The translations under genes were made by a program, and so were the position numbers. A stretch of DNA of 64,000 nt from JANSWY01 sp965243755 (lineage in GTDB: Bacteria; Bacteroidota; Bacteroidia; Cytophagales; Cyclobacteriaceae). The stretch covers positions 992,001 to 1,056,000 of the forward strand of contig CBDEVW010000006.1 in the NCBI GenBank assembly GCA_965243755.1. The letters are read 5' to 3'. The notes below the pieces were generated by a model. It was not told the origin of the DNA. It ran no database searches and saw nothing but the letters and a program-made list of their open reading frames with translations. Shown piece after piece: positions 9,034-18,433 of the stretch. The first letter of the stretch is position 1, and each line of letters begins with the position of its first letter.

Positions 9034-10099
9034 TTTCAGTAGTGTATTTTTCATGGATTTTGGCTTTTAAGTTGGACCCCAGGGTCTTTCTTTCTTCTTC
9101 TGTTAAGCTAATGAATTGGTAGCATATTTTCCGACAATCATCCTCATTTCCTACCTGAAACAGCAATCCCTCTTCTTCATGGGTGATCAGGTCTTTCATG
9201 CCGTCAACATTGGAAGCAATAATCGGGACCCCGAGTGAACCTCCTTCCAGCAAGACATTAGGCATACCATCATAGTAGGAGGGGATGATGAGGGCATCAC
9301 AGGACAGATAATACTTCAACAGTTGATAACGGTCCTGAAATGGCAGTAATGTATAAGAAAACTCACTTTCCTGAAGCATAGCTTCCAGGGACTCTTCGAG
9401 ATCTCCCACCAATAACAGGTGGATCTTTTCATTTAGTGCTGTTTTCCTTAGGGCGGAGACCAGAAAGTGAGCTCCCTTTTTGGCTTTTAGCTGGCCAATC
9501 ATGCCAAAGCAAAGGCGATGCTCCATTAAGTGGTTTTTTCTCCATGCCTTAGCAAAATCATATTCACTCTTTGTTGGGGACCAGGAGTCCAGTGAGATGC
9601 CATTGGGGATGTAGCTGATCGATGCTTCAGGAATCCATTTTTCAGCTTTATGTTTTTTGTCGCTGGTGACTGCAAATATGTGCCATGATTGCTCCAGTGC
9701 ATATTGCAGGAGCTCCCTTTTTCTTGGTGTGAATATGGCAGTGTCAAAATCATTGCCTCTCAGAAAGGTTATCAACCGTACCCCCAGCCATTGCGCGTAA
9801 ATTGGGGCTGCAATCATAGAGAGGTAGCCGCCAAAGCATGCCACCATATCGAATTCACCAAGTGTGGCAACATAGTTCCAGGTCAGGTTAAGTGTGTGAG
9901 AATCACTTTCCTCAAATGCTGATGCTGTGTACCCTCCCTGGAGTTGTTGTTTTCTGTTGAATCCGCTACTCTTATTGGTGAAATGGATGATCTCAATGGA
10001 TATGCCTGCCGCTCTTAACCCATTGATGATGCGGTCACAGGATTGAGCCATACCACCCCGCTGCGGAGGGTAATTTTCTGTAAGCCAGAGTATTCTCAA
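8999..10099 (-). CDS. GT4-family glycosyltransferase
   Basis: This 366-residue GT-B enzyme begins MRILWLTENYPPQRGGMAQS, the usual N-terminal Rossmann start of GT4 enzymes. The C-terminal donor domain shows GMIGQLKAKKGAHFLVSAL and the E-x7-E motif region IIPSYYDGMPNVLLEGGSLGVPIIASNVDG. It should transfer a sugar from a nucleotide-sugar donor with retention of configuration, on the cytoplasmic face. It sits between a two-TM membrane protein gene (12 bp upstream) and the lipoprotein gene, which overlaps its end. The acceptor glycan is unknown. Confidence 0.9.
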   Translation of the reverse strand: MRILWLTENYPPQRGGMAQSCDRIINGLRAAGISIEIIHFTNKSSGFNRKQQLQGGYTASAFEESDSHTLNLTWNYVATLGEFDMVACFGGYLSMIAAPIYAQWLGVRLITFLRGNDFDTAIFTPRKRELLQYALEQSWHIFAVTSDKKHKAEKWIPEASISYIPNGISLDSWSPTKSEYDFAKAWRKNHLMEHRLCFGMIGQLKAKKGAHFLVSALRKTALNEKIHLLLVGDLEESLEAMLQESEFSYTLLPFQDRYQLLKYYLSCDALIIPSYYDGMPNVLLEGGSLGVPIIASNVDGMKDLITHEEEGLLFQVGNEDDCRKICYQFISLTEEERKTLGSNLKAKIHEKYTTENEIASYLEILR

Positions 10100-10111
10100 G
10101 AATGGTGAAAT

Positions 10112-11122
10112 TTAAGAATCAAACACTGTTGCCCCTTCATCTTCATACATCATGTCACCAGAATCCTGGTAATCGAAGCTGTCGTAATCATAATCACTGA
10201 ATGACGCACCGTACCACATGTATGGAATCATCGAATAGTCTTCATAGTGCATTTGTTCGCCTTCTGCTTTTCTTGGAGGTTCGTCCATAGGGTTTTGAGG
10301 CTTGAAAAGTTCATATACCGATTGGATAGCAGCAAAGAATGCATTTACATTCAGGATATTATCCTTCCCCAGCTTTTTGATCTTGATCTTTTGCTTGGCG
10401 AAATAATCTCCATTGTGATCAACTATCTGCACCTGAGGAGATTCAGTTCCATTCCAGGTGTATTCACTTTTCGGTAAAGTCATTTTAATGAAGCAGTGGT
10501 GCACCATTTTGGTTTTACTCTTATACTTGGTTTTGCCACTTGCGCTTCGTTTCTTCCAGTTGAAGTCTTTTAAATCATCCGAAACTACAAACTCCAGAAG
10601 TACCCCATCCTTTAGCATCACTTTGGCAATGATATAAGTGGGCGTGTATAAGGACAGGTTTCGTCCATTAACAACACTCTTTTGCGGCTTTTGCGCCTTA
10701 CGAGGGTTCCTGAAGTCCAGGGTAGCAGCAAGTCTGGCGTCTTCTCCGGCTTTGTCTTTCAGGACTGCCACCACAGGCATAAAGAATTTTCTGAGGTAGT
10801 TGTTGATGTCTCCTTCTTTCAGCTTTTTCCGCTTCACCGCCAATACTATTCCCACAATGATCAGCAACACCGAGATGAGGGTCCCTTCAAAGAATTCTGT
10901 GGCAAAGAATACAAAGATGGAAATCACGCCCACTACAAAACTCCAGATCAGCAGCACCTGGAGTCTTTTGATGCGCTGATCGAGGTACTGATCATATAGA
11001 GAGACTTTTTGTAGTAGTCCTAGCCATTTCTTGATGCGGAAGGTGGCACTAATGTTCTTTTCATCAGCCAATTGCTTTTGCTGACTGGTAAGGCTGTGGT
11101 AGATTCTTGATGCTTTACTCAT
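10112..11122 (-). CDS. hypothetical membrane protein with two central TM segments
   Basis: This 336-residue protein is not recognised. A basic N-terminal region (residues 1-50) is followed by two adjacent hydrophobic helices (LLIWSFVVGVISIFVFFA and TLISVLLIIVGIVLAV). A long soluble domain follows, with mixed alpha/beta character and an acidic, Tyr-rich, low-complexity tail (YDYDSFDYQDSGDMMYEDEG). It lies 14 bp downstream of one GT4 gene and 12 bp upstream of another, so it belongs to the glycan operon. A scaffold or polymer-handling role would fit, but nothing in the sequence proves it. Confidence 0.8.
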   Translation of the reverse strand: MSKASRIYHSLTSQQKQLADEKNISATFRIKKWLGLLQKVSLYDQYLDQRIKRLQVLLIWSFVVGVISIFVFFATEFFEGTLISVLLIIVGIVLAVKRKKLKEGDINNYLRKFFMPVVAVLKDKAGEDARLAATLDFRNPRKAQKPQKSVVNGRNLSLYTPTYIIAKVMLKDGVLLEFVVSDDLKDFNWKKRSASGKTKYKSKTKMVHHCFIKMTLPKSEYTWNGTESPQVQIVDHNGDYFAKQKIKIKKLGKDNILNVNAFFAAIQSVYELFKPQNPMDEPPRKAEGEQMHYEDYSMIPYMWYGASFSDYDYDSFDYQDSGDMMYEDEGATVFDS

Positions 11123-11136
11123 GGTACGTTGGTTGT

Positions 11137-12306
11137 TTAGGCATATGCCAGTGTCACTAATTTATCATAAAATTCTGAAAGCTTACTATCTACACTGGCC
11201 CATGTGTAATGGTTTCTGAATCTTTTTAGGGCATTGGCAGATAATTCTTTACCTACTTCCGGGTAATCCGCCAACAATCGGATGGCCCTTGCAAGCTCTG
11301 CGGGACGATCGGGTCGTACCAGCTTGGCGTGTACATCCGGCTTGATAATTTCCCGCACCACTGGAAGGTCAGAAGCAATCACCGGAGTGCCACAGGCCAT
11401 GCTCTCAAAGATCTTCAGGGGCGAACAACCCTGCTCCAGGTTTCTGCTGCATTCAGTAAGAGGAGCCACCGAACAGATGGCATGTTGAAGTACCTGGCAT
11501 AGCTGCTTTTTCTTGAGCTTATGTTTCCAGATTACCCTTTCTTCCACATTCAGTTTTCTGGCAAGCTTCTGAAATGGTCTTGAAAGTTTTGGTTTATGCG
11601 ATGAACAAATTACCAGTTTGAGGTGTGGCTTGTCTTCCAGATAGGTCATGGCCTTCAATAATACATCCACTCCCTGCCATGGCTGCAATGCGCCAAAATA
11701 GCAGATGTACTTTTCCGGCAATTTCCCGGGCTTCTTATAAGCTTTGGGTTCATCTGCCCCATTGGTGATCACCGTGATCTTGTCAGGCAATACATGGCGT
11801 TCAATCAGATGGGCTTTGATGGTTTCCGATGGACAAATGATGGCGTGACATTTCTGTAAACATTCATCCTCCATTTCCCTAAGTTTGGTAACCATGTCTT
11901 GCGGAAGGTGGGGATAGCGATTGATCAGTTCGATAGAAGGCAACCCATTCACTTCAAACACGGTGGTAATGTGGGGCCGATTCACCAATGGAAGACCACC
12001 CCAGATATCACGGAAGTGGCCCACTTTCAAACTAAATTGCTTGTCCAGCGCCAGATCCACCCATTCGGAATAGGCCTTTGCTCTCTTCAGAAAGTTGGTT
12101 TCGTTTTCCTGAAATTGTAGATGCCTGATGCCGCTGGCTAATCGTTTTCTGCGCTGTTTCTTTAAGGTCAACAACAGCATCCTGCCATATTGATTTTGCA
12201 GCACCTGGCTCACTTTTTCTATATGGATAGATGATCCCTTATAAGAAGGGTATGGGTCGAATGCGGTATAAACTACAGGGTAATTAGATCTCAAGCGCTT
12301 TATCAT
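11137..12306 (-). CDS. GT4-family glycosyltransferase (first gene of glycan operon)
   Basis: This 389-residue GT-B glycosyltransferase starts with YPVVYTAFDPYPSYKGSSIHIEK. It carries the C-terminal donor-binding features YFGALQPWQGVDVLLKAM and PLTECSRNLEQGCSPLKIFESMACGTPVIASDLPVVREI, with the E-x7-E pair of GT4. It is the first gene of the five-gene minus-strand operon running down to 7589. The 125-bp gap to the divergent thioredoxin-OmpA gene must hold both promoters. It is a paralogue of the 8999-10099 enzyme at fold level only. Substrates are unknown. Confidence 0.9.
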   Translation of the reverse strand: MIKRLRSNYPVVYTAFDPYPSYKGSSIHIEKVSQVLQNQYGRMLLLTLKKQRRKRLASGIRHLQFQENETNFLKRAKAYSEWVDLALDKQFSLKVGHFRDIWGGLPLVNRPHITTVFEVNGLPSIELINRYPHLPQDMVTKLREMEDECLQKCHAIICPSETIKAHLIERHVLPDKITVITNGADEPKAYKKPGKLPEKYICYFGALQPWQGVDVLLKAMTYLEDKPHLKLVICSSHKPKLSRPFQKLARKLNVEERVIWKHKLKKKQLCQVLQHAICSVAPLTECSRNLEQGCSPLKIFESMACGTPVIASDLPVVREIIKPDVHAKLVRPDRPAELARAIRLLADYPEVGKELSANALKRFRNHYTWASVDSKLSEFYDKLVTLAYA

Positions 12307-12431
12307 TTAAGAGGAGTGAAAATTAATGCAATCACAGCAATGAACAAATAGCCAGCGGAATGGCGTTGTAGAATAGGAGCCAATATTTACCAGAATCTTG
12401 CGTTTTATGAAAGAATATAATTTGTGTTGCA

Positions 12432-14771
12432 ATGTTTAAGTTTCGTTATCACCTCTCATGGGCCATGGTGTGGCTGATGCCTGCCTTGCTATCTGCCCAA
12501 CCTACCGTTGATTTCTCCGAAGAATCATTTGCCCAACTGACCAAAGAAGCCCAATCTTCCAATAAATTCATTTTTGTAGACTTTTATGCTGACTGGTGTA
12601 AACCCTGCAAATGGATGGAGAAAAATGTTTTTACCGATTCTCTGGTCATCCGGACATTGCAGTCTAATTATGTGTCAAGGAGAGTAGATGCCGAAACGCA
12701 GGAACAAGCATTGGTCAGGAGACATCAGATCAAGGCCTACCCAACACTGGCCATTTTTGCACCTAATGGCAGAATCCTGGTAAAACAGGAGGGAGCAATG
12801 CCAGCACATCAATTTGGACAAATGCTTCAGGATGTCAGTAAATGGTCTGAGCACTATGAGCTATATCAAAAGAACAAAGAGAAGTTTGATAATGTGGTAC
12901 CCTATGCGCATTCGCTGAAGTGGGCGAGTACTAAAAAAGCAGAACGAATCATTGCCAACCTGCTCAAGAATACTCCCGAAAAGAAATGGTCCCGGCCGGA
13001 GTATTGGGAATTGATCAAGGAATTTGTACCGGGAACGAATTTGCTTTTGCTGGCCAAAGTCCAGAGAAATCATGCCATCAAAGCGCAATACTCGATTGAG
13101 TACGCCGATTACATGAGAACTGCATTGCAACAGCTGCTCGAGAAAAGCATCTCCATTAAAAGTAAGTACAACTTCAACAAATACACCGATTACCTGACAC
13201 AAAACCAGCATATCTATGAGAATGCTGACAGTGTACTATTGTTTTCGCGCATTCAGTTTGCCAATGTTTCGGATGCCAGCCAATTGCCTGTGCTACTGGA
13301 GACCTACATTGAGAAGTATGAAAAGGACAAGCCAAAAGCCTATTCAGTCTATGCGGTACATCTGGTGGAGAACAACTTTCAGAAGGACTTGCTGGAGACT
13401 GCCATCAAATGGGCTAAATATGCCAATAGTGTCAACGAAGACCAGCTAGCCTATGTAACACAGGGATTAGCTTATGAAAAATTGAACCGGTTTAAACCGG
13501 CCTATGCCAACATGTTGCTCGCTGAAGAAGTGGCTGTTCACGAGGAAGACCGCAAACAAATCGCAGAGCACATGCTAAGGATCAAAGCCAAAATGGCCAT
13601 TGAAACCGGAGATGGGGTAACCACTGCGCGTAATCCCAATCAACTGGATGATGGTCGTTTTACATTGGGCGCAGGGTCCAAAAGATTGATGTATGGATAC
13701 CCTGTACCTTCATCCACATCCCATTTTGTGGTCAATGTGAATGGTAAACTGGCCACCAATAGCCCCAGGTTGAGCCAAAAAGGGCCAAAACACATCAATG
13801 GCACACTGCAATACTCTGGTACGGCAATGACTCCAATTGTACAGATTGCTTTTGAATTTGAAGGGGTGAAGATCGTCCAGAAACTTACCCCGGTCGATAA
13901 AGAATTTAAACTGGTAACCAATGGTCTGGCCCAGTTCTATAAGGTCAGCTATGACTTTTACAATCAGGATGAGAAGTTGAAGAACATTGGTCTTGGGGTG
14001 CTGTTCGATACTATGATTGATGACAATGATTTCTGTGCCATTGCAGCAGATGGAAAACTCATTGAAACCGAAGTTGGACTGGCCTATAAGGATGTTCCCA
14101 CCGAATTGCTTTTCTACAGAACAAAAGGAGATACCACTGATATGATGGGTGCCGCCATTCTTGCTGGTAATGGTGCGACCCGTCCGGATAAGATCGTGAT
14201 AGGCAGATGGCCCATATTGCACGAAGTGACCTGGAAACTCTCCCCGCAGAAAGTAAAATATGGAGACAGTGCATACTTCCTGAAATGGGAAAATGAACGC
14301 CTTGCGCCGAAAGGTGAATTGAATTACGTGACCTATTATGGTTTACCTTCTTTTAAAGAACCTGAACTGAGAATACTGGTTGAAGATGAAAGTAACCTCA
14401 GACTGACCCAAAATGTCTATTTCAAACATGGCAGCAGCAGCCTGGACCTCAATGCCAAGATTCAGATCAGTGAGTTGGTTACCCGACAAGACATATTGAT
14501 TACAGGGGTTTTACTCAATGGTTATGCTGACATCACCGGAGGGGAAGACTTTAACTTCGACCTGAGTAAAAAACGAATTGAGGAAGTTGGCAAGGTCTTT
14601 GATGCCTACCAGCTGCCTTACATGCCCAAGCCATATGGTAATGACCGTTCGGAATATACGGCGCTCAATGAGTCATACGGCAATGTTTGGGACAGAAGGG
14701 TTGAGATTGTGGTCTACTATAAAAACAAACGGACCAGTCAAAATATCCTGGAGGCCAACGAATTGCAATAG
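12432..14771 (+). CDS. exported thioredoxin-OmpA fusion protein
   Basis: This 779-residue exported protein has a signal peptide (1-22, ending LLSAQ). Residues 25-130 are a thioredoxin domain with an intact redox motif, DWCKPCKWM (Cys56/Cys59), and cis-Pro region AYPTLAIF. A helical TPR-like region follows (about 135-390), then a beta-rich region (about 400-640). The C-terminal 120 residues look like an OmpA peptidoglycan-binding domain: TQNVYFKHGSSSLDLNAKIQ, LLNGYADITGGEDFNFDLSKKRIEEV and WDRRVEIVVYYK. The redox domain would therefore be tethered to the cell wall in the periplasm. It lies 233 bp upstream of the caspase/papain operon on the same strand. A related thioredoxin domain occurs at 45588-46820. 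The fusion is unusual. Confidence 0.85.
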   Translation: MFKFRYHLSWAMVWLMPALLSAQPTVDFSEESFAQLTKEAQSSNKFIFVDFYADWCKPCKWMEKNVFTDSLVIRTLQSNYVSRRVDAETQEQALVRRHQIKAYPTLAIFAPNGRILVKQEGAMPAHQFGQMLQDVSKWSEHYELYQKNKEKFDNVVPYAHSLKWASTKKAERIIANLLKNTPEKKWSRPEYWELIKEFVPGTNLLLLAKVQRNHAIKAQYSIEYADYMRTALQQLLEKSISIKSKYNFNKYTDYLTQNQHIYENADSVLLFSRIQFANVSDASQLPVLLETYIEKYEKDKPKAYSVYAVHLVENNFQKDLLETAIKWAKYANSVNEDQLAYVTQGLAYEKLNRFKPAYANMLLAEEVAVHEEDRKQIAEHMLRIKAKMAIETGDGVTTARNPNQLDDGRFTLGAGSKRLMYGYPVPSSTSHFVVNVNGKLATNSPRLSQKGPKHINGTLQYSGTAMTPIVQIAFEFEGVKIVQKLTPVDKEFKLVTNGLAQFYKVSYDFYNQDEKLKNIGLGVLFDTMIDDNDFCAIAADGKLIETEVGLAYKDVPTELLFYRTKGDTTDMMGAAILAGNGATRPDKIVIGRWPILHEVTWKLSPQKVKYGDSAYFLKWENERLAPKGELNYVTYYGLPSFKEPELRILVEDESNLRLTQNVYFKHGSSSLDLNAKIQISELVTRQDILITGVLLNGYADITGGEDFNFDLSKKRIEEVGKVFDAYQLPYMPKPYGNDRSEYTALNESYGNVWDRRVEIVVYYKNKRTSQNILEANELQ

Positions 14772-15004
14772 CGAAGGGTTGTAAAAAAATGCATGATTGT
14801 ATAACTTGGGAGGACCGGGGAAATACAATCTAGTTTTTTGACCAGTCCATACTACATAATAAACTCAAACTATTCTAAGCTTTTGATGTGCTGTCAGAAG
14901 CTCATTACTCATCATAATATGTAATCTGGAATCACCTGGTTGACCATAATGAATGGTTAACTAATTGTATTGATGTAATTGAGAATTATAAAGCACACTA
15001 AAAA

Positions 15005-16588
15005 ATGAAACGAATAGTCCTTCTAATCTGCCTCACAAGTCTGGGTTTGAGTTTGTCTGCCCAAAACTATTACCGCAACTGGACAGTCCAGAATGAAAGT
15101 CGTAAGGATAAAATTGCGCTGATCATGGCCAACAATACCTACGAAAGCAGTGGTAGCCTCGAAATGCCAATTCCCATGGCCATCAAGCTGGAAAAATCAT
15201 TAAAACAACAGGGATTTGATGTACTGGTGGGACGTGATATGAGTCGCATGCAGATGGTCAGCATATTAAGTGATTTTTCAGATCGCTTCTCACAGTATGA
15301 GTTTGCGATGGTCTTTTACATGGGCCATGGTTTTCAGATCGATGGCAACAATTACCTGATCCCAACTGATGCAAACCCAAGAAACAAAGAAGATGTTGAG
15401 GTTCATGCCATCAATGTAGACTATGTGCTGAGGAAACTCAACGACCCCAAAACGCCAAAAGTGATTGTGCTGGATGCCTGCCGGGACAACCCGTTTGCTC
15501 AGAACTGGAGCAGCAGTGAGCGTTCCGGAGCAAACAATGGGTTTGGTGACGTAAGTGCCCCCAGAAACGCTGAAATCTTTTTCACCACCCAGAAAGCCAG
15601 CCGGGTACGGGATGATAACCCCTACATCGAATATTTCATGCAGGAAATGGCCACTGGAGCATGTCTGGAAGATATTGTGAGAACAGTCAGCAAAAAGATC
15701 TATGATTATAACCCCAATCAGATTCCGGCAAAATATGGGCAGCTGTTTGACAAGGTATGCTTTGGCAGCAACCCGACACCCCCGGATCCGAACCCTAACC
15801 CTTACAGGGATGTGGACAGTGACAATGACGGGATCATCGACCGGTATGATGACTGTCCGTACAAATATGGGGTCAGTAGTAACAATGGTTGCCCGGAGGT
15901 GACCTATTCAGAAACCACTATTTCGGAATGGTATTCTACAGCGAAAGGTTATTATGACAAGGACCAATATAGTTCGGCATACCCATGGTTTAAAAGAGCG
16001 GCTGATCAGGGGCATGATGATGCACAGTTTTATTTGGGTTACATGTACAAGAATGCTAAAGGCGTGGAGCGCGACTATAAAAAAGCCCTTTACTGGTACA
16101 CCAAATCAGCCGAACAGGGCGACTCAGGTTCTCAGAATAACCTTGCCGTGATGTACGATGAGGGACAGGGAGTGACGGAAGATGATGAACTGGCTGTATT
16201 TTGGTATAGAAAAGCGGCGAACAATGGCAGTAAAAATGCCATGGTAAATCTCGGTGATATGTATAGAGTAGGGGAAGGGACGACCCAGGATTTTACCGAA
16301 GCGATGAAATGGTTTCGCAAAGCTGCCGATAAAGGATTTGCAAGGGGGCAGTACAAGGTGGGATATATGTATGATTTTGGAAAGGGAGTAACGAAGAACC
16401 ATTCCATTGCCAACGACTGGTATCAGAAGGCTGCTGATCAGGGTTATGCCAGGGCCATGAGAAGATTGGGCGAAAACTACAAAGGAGGTTACGGAACAAC
16501 CAAAGACACCTATATGGCCAAATACTGGTATAAAAAAGGCTGTGACAATGGCGATCAGAAGTCATGTGAGGCATTAAATGAGTTTTAG
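15005..16588 (+). CDS. secreted caspase-like (C14) peptidase with TSP3 and SEL1 repeats, copy 1
   Basis: This 527-residue protein has a signal peptide (1-20, ending LSLSAQ). Residues about 33-255 are a caspase-fold p20-like domain with the catalytic dyad in place: His108 in FYMGHGFQ and Cys159 in VLDACRDNPF. A calcium-binding thrombospondin-3-type segment follows (DVDSDNDGIIDRYDDCP, about 269-297). About five SEL1/TPR-like repeats of 36 residues then run to the end (such as AMKWFRKAADKGFARGQYKVG). Caspase-like enzymes cleave after specific charged residues, and the specificity is not readable here. The next gene starts 2 bp after its stop and encodes a close paralogue with identical positions of the catalytic residues. 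Extracytoplasmic location is inferred from the signal peptide. Confidence 0.92.
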   Translation: MKRIVLLICLTSLGLSLSAQNYYRNWTVQNESRKDKIALIMANNTYESSGSLEMPIPMAIKLEKSLKQQGFDVLVGRDMSRMQMVSILSDFSDRFSQYEFAMVFYMGHGFQIDGNNYLIPTDANPRNKEDVEVHAINVDYVLRKLNDPKTPKVIVLDACRDNPFAQNWSSSERSGANNGFGDVSAPRNAEIFFTTQKASRVRDDNPYIEYFMQEMATGACLEDIVRTVSKKIYDYNPNQIPAKYGQLFDKVCFGSNPTPPDPNPNPYRDVDSDNDGIIDRYDDCPYKYGVSSNNGCPEVTYSETTISEWYSTAKGYYDKDQYSSAYPWFKRAADQGHDDAQFYLGYMYKNAKGVERDYKKALYWYTKSAEQGDSGSQNNLAVMYDEGQGVTEDDELAVFWYRKAANNGSKNAMVNLGDMYRVGEGTTQDFTEAMKWFRKAADKGFARGQYKVGYMYDFGKGVTKNHSIANDWYQKAADQGYARAMRRLGENYKGGYGTTKDTYMAKYWYKKGCDNGDQKSCEALNEF

Positions 16589-16590
16589 TT

Positions 16591-18408
16591 ATGAAACAAT
16601 TCACATTCACCTCACTATGGCTGTTACTTTCAATGTCGTTAGTAGCCCAGGACTATTACCGTAACTGGACAGTAGTAAATGAAACTAAAAAAGAAAACAT
16701 AGCCCTCATTATTGCCAATAATACCTATGAAAGTGGCGGTAGACTCGAACAACCTATACCCACTGCCAGGAAACTTGAAAAAAAACTTATTGATGAAGGA
16801 TTTGATGTCATGGTTGGGAGAGACCTGAACAGAATGCGAATGATTGCAGTGCTGGATGAGTTCAGTGAAAAGTTCACCCAGTATGATTTCGCGATGATCT
16901 TCTATTTAGGGCATGGATTTCAAATTAGTGGAGAGAACTATCTGATCCCGATTGATGCCAATCCGGCTAGTAGAGATGATGTTGAAGTTCATGCCATCAA
17001 TGTAGACTATGTAATGCGCAAGATCAACGATCCTCAAACACCCAAGGTCATTGTGCTCGATGCTTGTAGAGACAATCCATTTGCTCAAAACTGGAGTAGT
17101 TCAGAGCGGTCAGGATCGAACAACGGGTTTGGCAATGTCAGTGCTCCCAGGAATGCCGAAATATTCTTTACCACTGGAGAAGGAACCAGAGTTCGGGATG
17201 ACAACCCGTACCTGCAATACTTCATGGAGGAATTAAAACAAGGGTCCTGTATCTCTGATATTAAACGAATAGTATCCAGGAGAATTTATGAATTTAACAG
17301 TGACCAGATCCCGGCAAGTTATGGTCAGCTTTTTGATAAGGTCTGTTTTGGTAGTGCGCCAAATCCAGACCCGGAAGTTATAGTAAGGGATAGTGATGGC
17401 GATGGTATAATTGATAGTGAGGACAATTGTCCATATGAATATGGAGTAGCTTCCTATGCTGGATGTCCGGCCCCTAAGATCGCTATTGATTCTGCTGAAT
17501 TTTGGTTTAGCAAAGGTGATGAGTTATATGATAAAGCTTTTGAATGCGATGATTACCGTGAAAAAAACAAGTTTCTGGAAAAATCATTTAAACTGACCAG
17601 GAAGGCCGCAGAAGCAGGGTTAATGAAGGCACAACGCAGGCTTGGATGGATGTACAGCCATGATCAGGGTACTTCTGGTTATGGAGAGGGAAAAGAAAAT
17701 TGGCGCAATGCTATTTATTGGTACACAAAAGCTGCCGAACAAGGAAGTACTTCCAGTCAGAAGTATTTAGCTGAATTATATAGAGATGGGGAAGTGTATG
17801 ATACACAGGATTTCTATCTAGCTAAATTTTGGTTTGAAAAAGCAATAGAAAGTGGTGATGTTGAATGTATGGTTTATCTGGGTGAGTTATATGAGAAAGG
17901 TATTATTAGTGGGAATGGTCTCGTTCACGAAAATTATCCGCAGCGGGAACCTGATTTTGAAACTGCCAGGAAGTTGTATCAACAATGTTATGATAAAGGA
18001 TATTTAATCGGTAAATACTACCTGGCAAGAAGCTATGATTGGGAGGTTTTTGCATTGGAATCTTATAGGAATGAAAATACAGGGATTGAAAAGAAAAATT
18101 ATGACATCAACTCAGCAATTAGAATCTATACGGAAGCGGCCACTGAAGGCTATGCTCCGGCTATGCACCGTCTGTTCGAATTGTATTGTAAAAAAGCCAA
18201 TAAGGAATACGTAAATCAATCCAACTACAACAAGCAAATTGGAATCGATTGGCTAAATAAGGCAGTTGACACTGGAGAAGGTTATTACTTATATGAACTC
18301 AGTATTGCATACATGTATGGTTGGTATGGAGTTAGGAAAGATAAGAACAAAGGTGAACAACTAAAAAGAGAAGCCTGCGAAGCTGGTTATAGATTTGCCT
18401 GCAAATAA
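16591..18408 (+). CDS. secreted caspase-like (C14) peptidase with TSP3 and SEL1 repeats, copy 2
   Basis: This 605-residue paralogue of the preceding gene arose by tandem duplication. It has a signal peptide (1-20, ending MSLVAQ). The caspase domain is collinear with copy 1 without gaps over the first 250 residues (His108 in FYLGHGFQ, Cys159 in VLDACRDNPF), followed by a TSP3-like segment (DSDGDGIIDSEDNCP). The SEL1 region is longer and much more diverged than the peptidase domain. Repeats have irregular insertions (ENYPQREPDFETARKLYQQC, NENTGIEKKNYDINSAIRIY). This suggests the catalytic part is constrained while the repeat part, probably the partner- or substrate-binding surface, has diversified. 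It is cotranscribed with copy 1 (2-bp gap) and the papain-like gene (25 bp to the preferred start). Confidence 0.92.
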   Translation: MKQFTFTSLWLLLSMSLVAQDYYRNWTVVNETKKENIALIIANNTYESGGRLEQPIPTARKLEKKLIDEGFDVMVGRDLNRMRMIAVLDEFSEKFTQYDFAMIFYLGHGFQISGENYLIPIDANPASRDDVEVHAINVDYVMRKINDPQTPKVIVLDACRDNPFAQNWSSSERSGSNNGFGNVSAPRNAEIFFTTGEGTRVRDDNPYLQYFMEELKQGSCISDIKRIVSRRIYEFNSDQIPASYGQLFDKVCFGSAPNPDPEVIVRDSDGDGIIDSEDNCPYEYGVASYAGCPAPKIAIDSAEFWFSKGDELYDKAFECDDYREKNKFLEKSFKLTRKAAEAGLMKAQRRLGWMYSHDQGTSGYGEGKENWRNAIYWYTKAAEQGSTSSQKYLAELYRDGEVYDTQDFYLAKFWFEKAIESGDVECMVYLGELYEKGIISGNGLVHENYPQREPDFETARKLYQQCYDKGYLIGKYYLARSYDWEVFALESYRNENTGIEKKNYDINSAIRIYTEAATEGYAPAMHRLFELYCKKANKEYVNQSNYNKQIGIDWLNKAVDTGEGYYLYELSIAYMYGWYGVRKDKNKGEQLKREACEAGYRFACK

Positions 18409-18433
18409 TATTCTTGAAATAATCTAAATGACT

